Source of the DNA: Myxococcota bacterium
GTDB lineage: Bacteria; Myxococcota_A; UBA9160; UBA4427
DNA length: 43,581 nt
NCBI GenBank assembly: GCA_028278345.1
Contig: JANQEL010000033.1
Span: 1 to 43,581, forward strand
Direction of reading: 5' to 3'
Below are positions 8,945 to 16,722 of the stretch, in pieces. Both the position numbers and the translations under genes were made by a program. The first letter of the stretch is position 1; the number at the start of each line of letters is the position of its first letter. Below the pieces are notes generated by a model. That model made no database searches and had not been told where the DNA came from. It worked only from the letters and a program-made list of their open reading frames with translations.

Positions 8945-10408
8945 CTAGGCTGTGCCGTTCAGCGGCTTCGGGAAGGTCTGTAGGCCGAGACCTGCCAGTT
9001 CTTCGAGGATGCGCACCGTCTGCCGGCTATAGCCGAACTCGTTGTCGTACCAGACGTAGAGCACGCAGCTGTTGCCGAGCGTGATCGTGCTCATCGAGTC
9101 GACGATGGCGGCGTAGCGGTTGCCCACGAAGTCGCTCGATACGACCTCGTCCGAGTTGGTGTAGTCGATCTGGTTCACCAGCCCGCCCTCGAGAGAACGC
9201 TTCAGCAGGTGATCGTTCATCTCATCGACGCTCACTTCTTCTTCGAGTTCGAGCTTCAAGATGGCCAGAGAGACGTTGGGCGTGGGCACGCGAACCGCGT
9301 TGCCCGTGAGCTTGCCCTCGAGTTCGGGGATCGCCTTCGACACGGCCTTCGCAGCCCCCGTCGAGGTGATCACCATGTTGAGGGCGGCGCTGCGGCCCCG
9401 ACGAGGCTTCTTGTGATAGTTGTCGATCAGGTTCTGGTCGTTCGTGAAGCTGTGGCACGACTCGACGTGGCCCGACTTGATGCCGAATTCCTGGTTCACG
9501 GTCTGGAGGACGGGCACGATCGCGTTCGTGGTGCAGCTCGCGGCCGAGAGCACCGGGCCCATGCCGCAGATGCCTTCGTGATTCACGCCGTACACGATGT
9601 TCGGGATGTCGCCCTTGCCCGGAGCCGTGAGCAGCACCTTGGAGGTGCCGGGGCTCTTCAGGTGGAGCTCGAGACCTTCGCGGTCGCTCCAGATGCCGGT
9701 GTTGTCGACGACGAGGGCGTCTTCGATGCCGTACTTCGTGTAGTCCACCTGATCCGGGCCCTCTGAATAGATGACGTGGACGAGGTTGCCGTTGATTACG
9801 AGGGCCTGCTCGGCCTCGTCGATGCGGATGCTGCCCTTGAAGTCGCCGTGGACCGAGTCGCGGCGAAGCAGGCTCGCGCGCTTGGCGAGGTCGTCCTTGC
9901 CACCCTTGCGCACGACGATCGCGGCCAGGCGGAGGTTCTCGCCGCTCCCCGTCTTACCGACGAGGATGCGGGCCACCAGGCGGCCGATGCGACCGAAGCC
10001 GTAGAGCACGACATCCTGCGGCTTGTCGAGCAGCGATTTGCGGCCCGTGTCGACTTCGCGCAGTTCGTTCGCCACGAAGTCGGCCATGCCCAGGTTTGCA
10101 CCCTGGTTGCGCATGTGGGTGATCATGTTGCCGATGTCGATGCGGGCGGGCGCGAGGTCCATCGAGCAGATCGTCTGCAGCAGGGGCAGCGAATCGGTGG
10201 GCTTGATGTCGGCGCCGGCGATCTCACTGGCCGCCTGGTGGAAGTTGATGATGTCCATCGGGCCGCGATTCACGAGCGAGTTGCCGTAACAGGTGATGAT
10301 CACGCCGTGTTCGCGGTAGAGCCTGCCCACCAGGGGAAGCATGGCTTCCGCGCATTGCTCGTTGCGCTTCCACTCTCGCAGGTAGCTCTCCGCCTTTTGA
10401 TTCCGCAT
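8945..10408 (-). CDS. glyceraldehyde-3-phosphate dehydrogenase, long form
   Basis: A 487-residue GAPDH, about 150 residues longer than the usual 330-340. An N-terminal extension (residues 1-130, starting MRNQKAESYLREW) precedes the NAD-binding motif GFGRIGR at 137-143. The catalytic cysteine is Cys292 in SAASCTTN, with the HSFTNDQNLID and STGAAKAV segments after it. It interconverts glyceraldehyde-3-phosphate and 1,3-bisphosphoglycerate in the cytoplasm. Long-form enzymes with this extension are known in proteobacteria alongside a standard GapA and are often thought to serve gluconeogenesis; that is family knowledge, not seen here. ATG 10408 has AAGGAA upstream. An upstream in-frame start at 10522 gives implausible sequence. 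Confidence 0.93.
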   Translation of the reverse strand: MRNQKAESYLREWKRNEQCAEAMLPLVGRLYREHGVIITCYGNSLVNRGPMDIINFHQAASEIAGADIKPTDSLPLLQTICSMDLAPARIDIGNMITHMRNQGANLGMADFVANELREVDTGRKSLLDKPQDVVLYGFGRIGRLVARILVGKTGSGENLRLAAIVVRKGGKDDLAKRASLLRRDSVHGDFKGSIRIDEAEQALVINGNLVHVIYSEGPDQVDYTKYGIEDALVVDNTGIWSDREGLELHLKSPGTSKVLLTAPGKGDIPNIVYGVNHEGICGMGPVLSAASCTTNAIVPVLQTVNQEFGIKSGHVESCHSFTNDQNLIDNYHKKPRRGRSAALNMVITSTGAAKAVSKAIPELEGKLTGNAVRVPTPNVSLAILKLELEEEVSVDEMNDHLLKRSLEGGLVNQIDYTNSDEVVSSDFVGNRYAAIVDSMSTITLGNSCVLYVWYDNEFGYSRQTVRILEELAGLGLQTFPKPLNGTA

Positions 10409-10650
10409 GGACGAGGGTTCCTTGGATGATTCGTTGAGGGCGCGGACAACAAGGGGGCTCGAGAACGGGTTCTTGTTGGAGCCGCATGGGGTGGGTGCGC
10501 CCGACAGGGGCATCGGGGTCAAAGAAAATCGCGGCGAAGCCGGACGATCCGCCGGAGGCGCGAATTATAGATCCGGCGCAACAGGGCGGCAGTCCGCTAG
10601 CAGACTTCCCGTGGGGTATCGGCGACCTGCGGAGTGGGGCTGAGCGCAAA

Positions 10651-10682
10651 GCGCCCCCGATCCCGGTTGGGAGCGGGGGCGC
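10651..10682 (-). terminator. GC-rich hairpin downstream of flagellin 1
   Basis: An 8-bp perfect outer stem (GCGCCCCC / GGGGGCGC) plus an inner TCCC/GGGA stem around a GGTT loop, 45 nt beyond the flagellin stop on the minus strand. The following run in that direction is only TTTG, so it may be a weak intrinsic or Rho-assisted terminator. Confidence 0.55.
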
Positions 10683-10726
10683 GATGGGAACCGGAAAACC
10701 GGCTCATTTTGGGCTCTACGAGGCGA

Positions 10727-11551
10727 TTAGCCGAGCAGGGCGAGGGCAGACTGCGTCGAAACGTTCGCCTGGGCGAGGATCGAGACGCCTGCCTGTTGCA
10801 ACACCTGGTTGCGGGTGAGTTCCGCGGTTTCGGATGCGAAATCCACGTCGCGGATCTGTGACTCGGCGGCCGCCGTGTTTTCGATCGCCACGGCCAGCGA
10901 GCGGATCGTCGACTCGAGGCGGTTCTGCACCGTACCGAAGCTCGCACGCAGGCTCGCGACGGTGGAGATGGCGCTGTCGAGGGTGGCCACCGCGCTGGTG
11001 GCGCCGCTCGAGGTCGAAACCGCGACCGAGGTGCTGATGCCGATGGCCGAGGCCGTCGCCTGGACACCGCTCACCGAGATGGTGTCGTTGGTCGTGCCTT
11101 CGCTGCCCACCTGGAACGTGATCGAGCTCGTGGTGTTGAGGATCGAGATCCCGTTGAAGGTGGTGACGTTGGCGATACGCGTGATCTCGGACGACAGGTC
11201 CTGGAACTCGTCGTTGATCGTGGAGCGCTCCGAACTGCCGAGCGTGCCGTTGGCCGCCTGGATCGCCAGCTCGCGCATGCGGACGAGCAGGCCACTCGTC
11301 TCGTTGAGAGCGCCTTCTGCGACCTGCAGGAGCGAGATGCCGTCGTTTGCGTTGCGCGACGCCTGAGTGAGACCGCGGACTTCAGCGCGGAAGTTCTCCG
11401 AAATCGCCAGGCCCGCGGCGTCGTCCGCGGCGCGCGTGATGCGCAAACCCGAAGACAGGCGCTGCAGTGACTTCTGCAGGCGACTGGTCGTATCCGCGAG
11501 ATTCCTCTGCGCGTTGATCGACCCGATGTTGTTGTTGACTCGAAGTCCCAT
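10727..11551 (-). CDS. flagellin (copy 1)
   Basis: A 274-residue flagellin with intact terminal helices. The N-terminal D0/D1 starts MGLRVNNNIGSINAQRNL and includes SSGLRITRAADDAAGLAISE; the C-terminal D1/D0 has AAAESQIRDVDFASETAEL and ends STQSALALLG. The central part is short, so the surface-exposed D2/D3 domains are essentially absent. The protein is exported by the flagellar type III system and polymerises into the filament. An AAGGAGGG ribosome-binding site lies 9 nt before the ATG, with a sigma-54 type promoter about 180 nt upstream. It is the same length as, and strongly similar to, the flagellin at 18076-18900, implying duplication. Confidence 0.97.
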   Translation of the reverse strand: MGLRVNNNIGSINAQRNLADTTSRLQKSLQRLSSGLRITRAADDAAGLAISENFRAEVRGLTQASRNANDGISLLQVAEGALNETSGLLVRMRELAIQAANGTLGSSERSTINDEFQDLSSEITRIANVTTFNGISILNTTSSITFQVGSEGTTNDTISVSGVQATASAIGISTSVAVSTSSGATSAVATLDSAISTVASLRASFGTVQNRLESTIRSLAVAIENTAAAESQIRDVDFASETAELTRNQVLQQAGVSILAQANVSTQSALALLG

Positions 11552-11729
11552 ACCGATTGACCCTCCTTGATTGCGGTCTTGCCCCGCACATCCGTGGCGA
11601 GACCCTTCTCGCGGTGGGTTCCCCTTCCCACTACACCGCTTGCGTTATGTGCGACGTCGCCACCGGGTCCTCTCCCGGCCGTTCGTCTTCTGTCACCCGC
11701 GCTACTGATGACGGGCACCCATTCTCCAA

Positions 11730-11745
11730 AGCAAAGGGGGTGCCA
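11730..11745 (-). promoter_or_regulatory. sigma-54 (-24/-12) promoter of flagellin 1
   Basis: On the minus strand the sequence reads TGGCACCCCCTTTGCT: a -24 TGGCAC and a -12 TTGC with exactly ten bases between GG and GC, as sigma-54 requires. Transcription would start near 11718, giving a leader of roughly 165 nt before the flagellin ATG. Sigma-54 control of flagellins is well established in several proteobacterial groups. Confidence 0.75.
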
Positions 11746-11969
11746 AACCAATCGCGTGTCCGAACGTCGCGACGATTCTGCTTCGAGAACATGCAACTCG
11801 AATCGAAAACGCTTGGCGTCATTGGGGTGGGCAAATGGACTACGAATCGAAGGTGAGAAGCGGCAGCGGATTCGAGAAGTGTGTAAATGCGTTTCGCAAT
11901 GAAAGGTTGTTGCAAGGTGAAACTTCGGGGTGAGATGGTTCGGGCTCGGCGCGGGGATCGGGGCAGGCC

Positions 11970-12021
11970 GGGGTGAGGGGGTTCCGTACTCGCGGAGCTC
12001 CGTGCGGAACCCCCTCACCCC
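11970..12021. repeat. palindromic repeat, copy A1 (inverted)
   Basis: A perfect 17-bp inverted repeat (11970-11986 and 12005-12021) around an 18-nt loop. Read on the minus strand, the loop is CACGGAGCTCCGCGAGTA, differing at one base from the loop of copy B at 15188-15205. It lies upstream of flagellin 1 and faces copy A2. Confidence 0.8.
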
Positions 12022-12350
12022 GACCCGTTGCACCGGGGTTCGCGGTGGGGGTCGACACGCGGCTGGGTAAATAAGAAGAGGGGACCGAGTAGGCCCGATC
12101 TTCGGCTCAGAGATCGCTGCTCGCCTGGTGCACGCCAGGTCGTAGAGATCGGGAGCGGGAGACGGCAGGGCTTCGCGGCCTTACCGTGAAGCACTTGGGG
12201 AGCGGATTCGACCAGGGCGTCTGGGCCTCGGGCTCCCGATCTCGAACCCGAAGGCGCAGCGGAGTGGGGGAGAGGGGTTTCCGCGCGCAGCTCGTCGCGA
12301 GCACGGAAACCCCTCTCCCCCATTATGCCCGGCATTCCGCGCAAGACCCC
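12011..12350 (+). repeat. repeat body between hairpins A1 and A2
   Basis: This stretch has no gene. It begins CTCACCCCGACCCG, carries GCAGGGCTTCGC near 12165 followed by a CCTTACCGTGAAG-like segment, then hairpin A2 and a tail ending near GCGCAAGACCCCTC. The same landmarks in the same order occur at 14987-15262. It therefore looks like one repeat unit of about 340 bp with a hairpin at each end. Short open frames across it are arginine- and proline-rich and are not convincing genes. Confidence 0.6.
12265..12322. repeat. palindromic repeat, copy A2
   Basis: A perfect 19-bp inverted repeat (12265-12283 and 12304-12322) around a 20-nt loop, CGCGCAGCTCGTCGCGAGCA, related to the loops of the other two copies. 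The arms pair a run of the type GGGGGAGAGGGGTTTCCG with its complement. Confidence 0.8.
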
Positions 12351-12542
12351 TCGCGCGAACTCCTGAGCAACTTCTCAGCACCTGCGCATCGCACTGCGTA
12401 AGCCAGAGGAGGATTGTGGTGATGGTTTCATTTTGAACTCAGGGCGGAAGGGCGGGGGGCCGTTGGGGGGTGGGAAACGACGCTTTCAATATGAAAGTTG
12501 CAGGATGAAAAGCTCCCCCCGAGAACAGCGAGGTGAAGTGTC

Positions 12543-13841
12543 GTGGCGCTGACCCTCGATCGGATCAATCCCGCTGCGGCGCTGTCGGGTACGACTCCGA
12601 GCACGACGACCGTTTCGTCGACCCTCGGCACGAGTACCTCCGTGGCGAGTGCGTTCGCGGATCAGTTCGTGAAGCAGCAGGCCGCACTGATCTACAATCG
12701 CTACTCGGCGGCGGATCGGGTCTTCATTCATCAGGGCATCACTGATCGTGCGCAGACCCTCGAGCGGGCGGCTCGAGACCTCTTCTCGCGCAACGACGGC
12801 GACTCGGTCTTCCAGAAGCGCGAGGTCGTGTCCTCGGATTCGACGGCGGTGACCGGGACCTCGGAGCTGCTCACGACCCCCTTCACCTTCGGCATCGAGG
12901 TGAGCCAGCTCGCCCAGGCGCAGAAGGTGATCTCCGACGACCTCTCGGATGCCGGCGACAGCTTCAGCGATGGCACCCAGAGTTTCTCCCTCGTGGTCGA
13001 AGGGACGACCTTCTCGATGTCGATCGACGTCGGGGCGAGCGACAGCAACGCCGACGTCCTCTCGGCCCTCGCCGACGAGTTCAACGACCAGGCGAGCAGC
13101 GGCGTCTACGCCGAGGTGGTGAGTGACGCGGATGCAGGGACTTCGCGCCTCAAACTCACGGCGCACGACACGGGGACCCCTTCCGAGTTCACCTTGAGCG
13201 GCTCGATCCTCTCGGGCATCAACCTCGAGGAGACGACCTCGGCCGACACCGACGCGGGCACCGGCGGGCTGCTGGTGAGCGCACAGAACGCGACCTACAC
13301 CGTCGACGCGGGAAGCGAGACGACTTCCGAGAGCAACACGATCAGCCTGTTCGACGACTCGGTCGAACTGACTCTCGCCGAAACCACGGACGGCGTAGCC
13401 GTGACGGTGGAAGTGCAGGCCGATACGGGCGAGATCGAGGAAGCACTCACGACCTTCGTGAACGCCTACAACGACGCCCTGGGTTTCGCCCTCGCGCTGC
13501 CGAGTGAAGCGACGACCACCTACGCCGTCGAACTCAGCACCGCGGTCTCGCCCTTCCTGAACCAGCTCGAGGCGATCGGTGTGGAGCGGGCCTCGACGGG
13601 GAGGCTCTCGATCGACAGCACGAAGCTGGCCGCCGCCTTCGGCGATGGGCGTCTCACGAATTCGATCGCGGCGATCACCGGGCCCGCGGGCATCGCGACC
13701 GCGACCGAGATCGCCAGCCGCAACCTGCTCGATGCCGGAAGTGCGTTCCTCACCCATCCCACGTCGAAGGTCGAGACCCGGGCACTGCTCGACGTCAACG
13801 CGTTCCAGAACATCGGGATGATCGTCGACCTGCTCGGATAG
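12543..13841 (+). CDS. FliD-like flagellar hook-associated/cap protein, short
   Basis: A 432-residue protein resembling flagellar cap protein FliD. Seen features: FTFGIEVSQLAQAQKVISD (FliD N-terminal domain), GVYAEVVSDADAGTSRLKLTAHDTG, an ESNTISLFDDSVELTLAETT segment, then FVNAYNDAL and a closing GRLSIDSTKLAAAF block. In FliD these surround the cap domains. The usual N-terminal and C-terminal coiled-coil ends that insert into the filament axis are short or not recognisable, and most FliD proteins exceed 450 residues. GTG at 12543 has a GAGGTG site upstream. It lies next to flagellin 1, supporting a filament-tip or export role. A divergent hook-associated protein is the main alternative. Confidence 0.7.
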   Translation: MALTLDRINPAAALSGTTPSTTTVSSTLGTSTSVASAFADQFVKQQAALIYNRYSAADRVFIHQGITDRAQTLERAARDLFSRNDGDSVFQKREVVSSDSTAVTGTSELLTTPFTFGIEVSQLAQAQKVISDDLSDAGDSFSDGTQSFSLVVEGTTFSMSIDVGASDSNADVLSALADEFNDQASSGVYAEVVSDADAGTSRLKLTAHDTGTPSEFTLSGSILSGINLEETTSADTDAGTGGLLVSAQNATYTVDAGSETTSESNTISLFDDSVELTLAETTDGVAVTVEVQADTGEIEEALTTFVNAYNDALGFALALPSEATTTYAVELSTAVSPFLNQLEAIGVERASTGRLSIDSTKLAAAFGDGRLTNSIAAITGPAGIATATEIASRNLLDAGSAFLTHPTSKVETRALLDVNAFQNIGMIVDLLG

Positions 13842-13914
13842 CCGCTCCAGCCCCCGCTCGGTGATAGACTCGCCCCTCATTCACGCGCGAGCGCGCTGCG
13901 GTGGGGAGGGCGAC

Positions 13915-14364
13915 ATGGCGAGTCACGAACGCGAGATCGAGAACCTTCTATACACGTACGCCGAGCGGATCGATCTCGGCGACTTCGAGGGCGTGGCCGA
14001 TCTCTTCAGTCATGCGGTGATCACGACGCCCGGTGCCGAACCCGGGCCCGGGGGTCGCGAAGCGGCGCTCGAGACCTATCGCCGTTCGACGCGCCTGTAC
14101 GAAGACGGCACGCCGAAGACGAAGCACGTCACCACGAACTCCATCATCGAGGTCGACGAGGCGGCGGGCACCGCGACGGCGCGTTCGTACTTCACGGTAT
14201 TCCAGCGCCTCGACGACTTTCCCCTCCAGCCGATCATCGCCGGGCGCTACCACGATCGCTTCGAGCGAGTCGACGGGCGCTGGCGCTTCAGCGAGCGGAT
14301 GATGCGGCCAGAGCTCCTGGGCGACCTGAGCCGGCATCTGTTGTTCGAACTGACGGTCGACTGA
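13915..14364 (+). CDS. SnoaL-like / NTF2-fold protein
   Basis: A 149-residue SnoaL-type cone-fold protein. It starts MASHEREIENLLYTYAERID, has the D-F-E-G-V-A-D-L-F motif after helix 1, TKHVTTNSIIEVD in the middle and a DGRWRFSERMM strand near the end. Its architecture matches that of the protein at 282-737, though sequence identity looks low. GGGGAGGG lies just before the ATG. It follows the FliD-like gene by 73 nt. Whether it belongs to the flagellar set is unclear; SnoaL proteins usually bind or convert small hydrophobic molecules. Confidence 0.85.
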   Translation: MASHEREIENLLYTYAERIDLGDFEGVADLFSHAVITTPGAEPGPGGREAALETYRRSTRLYEDGTPKTKHVTTNSIIEVDEAAGTATARSYFTVFQRLDDFPLQPIIAGRYHDRFERVDGRWRFSERMMRPELLGDLSRHLLFELTVD

Positions 14365-14693
14365 TCCCTGGCCGATCGACGCGGGATCAACGGTCCGAAC
14401 GGTCCAGTGTCGGGCGCCGCACGTCCAACTGCTGGAATCGCTTCACGTTCAACGACTTATGTACTGCATGGTGCTCCCACATGGGCGTGTCCCCGCGCCC
14501 GGGTGTGAAGCAGATGACACATCCAACCATTCAAGATGACTCGGGGAAATAAATCCCCTTTCGGCGGCGAATCCGTCTAACCTGTTTTGTACAGGACGGA
14601 CGTACGTAACACGAACTGTTCCGGCCTGTACTCACGTGAGTCAAGCAATACACGCAACAAGAGCCGCCAGCGGCACGTTAAGGAGAGACGAGA
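14365..14693 (+). promoter_or_regulatory. long leader of the cold-shock gene
   Basis: A 329-nt stretch without a gene. It holds several short inverted repeats: GGGGA/TCCCC at 14543-14558, CCTGT/ACAGG at 14581-14595 and the 12-bp palindrome ACTCACGTGAGT at 14630-14641. Cold-shock genes of the CspA family commonly have long structured leaders that change fold with temperature, so this is a candidate RNA thermosensor. The transcription start is not identified, and part of the region may instead terminate the SnoaL transcript. Confidence 0.4.
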
Positions 14694-14897
14694 TTGGCTA
14701 GGGGCACGGTCAAGTGGTTCAGTGAACAAAAGGGTTATGGCTTCATCACGCCGGACGAAGGGGGCAAGGATCTCTTCGTGCACTTCTCCAACATCGTGGG
14801 AGAAGGCTTCCGGAACCTCGAAGACGGTCAGGCCGTCGAGTTCGAAGCTGCCCAGGGCAAGAAGGGGCCGGAGGCGCAGAGCGTTCGGCCGGTCTGA
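14694..14897 (+). CDS. cold-shock domain protein
   Basis: A 67-residue single cold-shock domain with both nucleic-acid binding motifs: RNP1 KGYGFI and RNP2 LFVHF, after the opening GTVKWFSEQ. Such proteins bind single-stranded RNA/DNA and act as RNA chaperones or antiterminators. The start is TTG at 14694, preceded by an AAGGAGA site with about 8 nt spacing. No ATG or GTG start fits the fold. It is a single-gene unit closed by a strong terminator at 14936-14970 and headed by a long leader. Confidence 0.95.
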   Translation: MARGTVKWFSEQKGYGFITPDEGGKDLFVHFSNIVGEGFRNLEDGQAVEFEAAQGKKGPEAQSVRPV

Positions 14898-14935
14898 ACT
14901 GCTTGTCGAAATAGAAAGATCGAAACACAAGATTG

Positions 14936-14970
14936 AAAGGCCCGTTCTTCTCTGGGAGAGCGGGCCTTTT
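14936..14970 (+). terminator. intrinsic terminator of the cold-shock gene
   Basis: AAAGGCCCG pairs with CGGGCCTTT, with an inner TCTC/GAGA stem, followed by TTCTATTT. It lies 39 nt after the stop codon and is a classical Rho-independent terminator. Confidence 0.85.
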
Positions 14971-14986
14971 CTATTTGCGCTGACGT

Positions 14987-15262
14987 CTCACCCCGACCCG
15001 CTACCGCAAGCCACGCGATGACCCAACAACGATGTGCGCACGAGTTGCAGCGAACTGGAGCAGGACACCGCAGGGCTTCGCCACCTCACCGCAAGAAGGA
15101 AACCGATTGAACATCCCCGATCGAAAAAGCACGGAAGCGCTCGAGAACGCATAGCGACACGCAACGGGGTGGGGGGAAGAGGTTTCGCACGGAGCACCGC
15201 GAGTACGAAACCTCTTCCCCCCACCATGCCCCGCACCCAGCACAAGACCTCCCCGCAACCCC
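14987..15262 (+). repeat. repeat body B (second unit)
   Basis: A gene-free stretch that shares ordered landmarks with 12011-12350: CTCACCCCGACCCG at the start, GCAGGGCTTCGC near 15070 followed by CCTCACCGCAAG, hairpin B, and a tail ATGCCCCGCACCCAGCACAAG. The left-end hairpin is missing; only the outer CTCACCCC of its right arm remains. It sits between the cold-shock terminator and the MBOAT gene. Confidence 0.55.
15168..15225. repeat. palindromic repeat, copy B
   Basis: A perfect 20-bp inverted repeat (15168-15187 and 15206-15225) around the 18-nt loop CACGGAGCACCGCGAGTA. The loop matches the minus-strand loop of copy A1 at 17 of 18 positions although the arms differ, so loop conservation is not a by-product of stem pairing. 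Confidence 0.8.
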
Positions 15263-15306
15263 CGTGCGTTACGCTCCCGCCTCCTTCACTGCCGTTTCGT
15301 GGGGCC

Positions 15307-16722
15307 ATGCTCTTCAATTCGTTCAGCTTCCTGGTGTTCTTCGCGGTCATCCTCGTGCTGCATCGATTGCCGTTGCCGTGGACGTTCAAGAAGTGGCAGC
15401 TCGTCTTCGCCAGTTACCTCTTCTACATGGCGTGGAACCCCCCGTTCGTCGTGCTGCTCTGGATCTCCACCTGCGTCGACTGGTACGCCGGCCACCGCCT
15501 CTACGAGAACCACGTCCCGAGCGTTCGCAAGAAGTGGCTCTGGCTGAGCCTCGGCGTCAACCTCGGCCTGCTCGGCTACTTCAAGTACGCCGGCTTCGTA
15601 CTCGAGAACTTCGTCGCCCTGCTCGCCGCCGTGGGGGTCGACTACGCCCCGGCGCCTCCCGACATCATCCTCCCCCTCGGCATCTCCTTCTACACCTTCC
15701 AGACCCTCTCCTACACCTTCTCGATCTACCGCCGCGAGGCGAAACCCGCCCCGCACTTCGTCGACTTCGCGCTCTTCGTCACCTTCTTCCCGCAACTCGT
15801 GGCGGGGCCGATCGTGCGGTCGACCGACTTCTTGCGTCAGCTGATCGAACCCGTGCGCGCAAATGCGCGGCAGTTCGGTTGGGGGCTGGCGCTCCTCAAC
15901 CTGGGTTTGTTCCTGAAGGTCGTGCTCTCGGACTTCCTGCTTGCACCGATCTCGGATCTGGTCTTCGCCTCCCCCGAGCGTGCGGGAACCGTCGACGCGT
16001 GGATCGGTGCGCTGGCCTTCGCGGGGCAGATCTTCTGCGACTTCGGGGGCTACTCGTCGTGTGCGATCGGTGCGGCCCTGTGTCTCGGCTTCGTGTTGCC
16101 CGAGAATTTCCGCTGTCCCTATGCGGCGGTCGGCTTCTCCGACTTCTGGCGCCGCTGGCACATCTCGCTTTCGAGCTGGTTGCGCGACTACCTCTACATC
16201 TCGCTGGGCGGAAACCGTCGAAGCACCGCGCGCACCTACGTGAACCTTTCGGGGACGATGTTGCTCGGTGGGTTGTGGCACGGCGCTTCGTGGAACTTCG
16301 TGGTCTGGGGCGGTCTGCACGGGACGTACCTGATCGTCGAGCGTTGGTTGCGCGAACGTGGGCGCGACATCGCTGCACTCTCGAGCCTTCCGATGCAATG
16401 GCTCGGTGGTGGGCTGACCTTCGTGCTCGTGACCTTCACCTGGGTGTTCTTCCGCGCCGAGACCCTCGGCGATTCTGCGCAGCTCGTTTCGGCGATGCTG
16501 GGTTCGGTCGCCGGTCAGATCGTGTCGCCCGACCAGATCTCGCAGGTCTGCGCGGTGATGCTGCTGCTGCTCGCCTTCCAGGTCTTCTTCCGGGAGCGCG
16601 ATCTCGAAGCGGCCTTCGATCGTCTTCCGGCCTTCGTGAAGGGCCCCGTGCTGGCCCTTCCTCTACTCACCCTGTTCGCCATCCCCGGGGATCAACGTGC
16701 CTTCATCTACTTCCAGTTCTGA
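15307..16722 (+). CDS. MBOAT-family membrane O-acyltransferase (AlgI-like)
   Basis: A 471-residue polytopic membrane protein of the MBOAT family. It starts MLFNSFSFLVFFAVI like AlgI/DltB proteins, has the PLGISFYTFQTLSYTF motif, and places the family histidines at His325 (LLGGLWHGASWN) and His338 (GGLHG). AlgI-type proteins pass acyl groups from a cytoplasmic donor across the inner membrane for O-acylation of exopolysaccharide or cell-wall polymers, together with an SGNH/AlgX-like partner. The next gene overlaps by 26 nt and encodes such a partner. ATG 15307 was chosen by alignment to the AlgI start; the longer upstream frame runs through repeat B. The setting between two flagellins is unusual. 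Confidence 0.93.
   Translation: MLFNSFSFLVFFAVILVLHRLPLPWTFKKWQLVFASYLFYMAWNPPFVVLLWISTCVDWYAGHRLYENHVPSVRKKWLWLSLGVNLGLLGYFKYAGFVLENFVALLAAVGVDYAPAPPDIILPLGISFYTFQTLSYTFSIYRREAKPAPHFVDFALFVTFFPQLVAGPIVRSTDFLRQLIEPVRANARQFGWGLALLNLGLFLKVVLSDFLLAPISDLVFASPERAGTVDAWIGALAFAGQIFCDFGGYSSCAIGAALCLGFVLPENFRCPYAAVGFSDFWRRWHISLSSWLRDYLYISLGGNRRSTARTYVNLSGTMLLGGLWHGASWNFVVWGGLHGTYLIVERWLRERGRDIAALSSLPMQWLGGGLTFVLVTFTWVFFRAETLGDSAQLVSAMLGSVAGQIVSPDQISQVCAVMLLLLAFQVFFRERDLEAAFDRLPAFVKGPVLALPLLTLFAIPGDQRAFIYFQF

Noticed and set aside
12015..12344. Small open frames within the palindromic repeat region
   Set aside because: They are Arg/Pro/Ser-rich and arise from the repeat itself. No ribosome-binding site or fold.
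12480..12542. Sigma-54 promoter in front of the FliD-like gene
   Set aside because: A GTTGCA occurs at about 12497, but no GG lies ten bases before the GC as needed.
11970..15225. CRISPR array or integron attC sites in the repeat region
   Set aside because: Only three palindromes with unequal spacing and gene-sized gaps, no spacers, no cas or integrase genes and no attC-type core sites.
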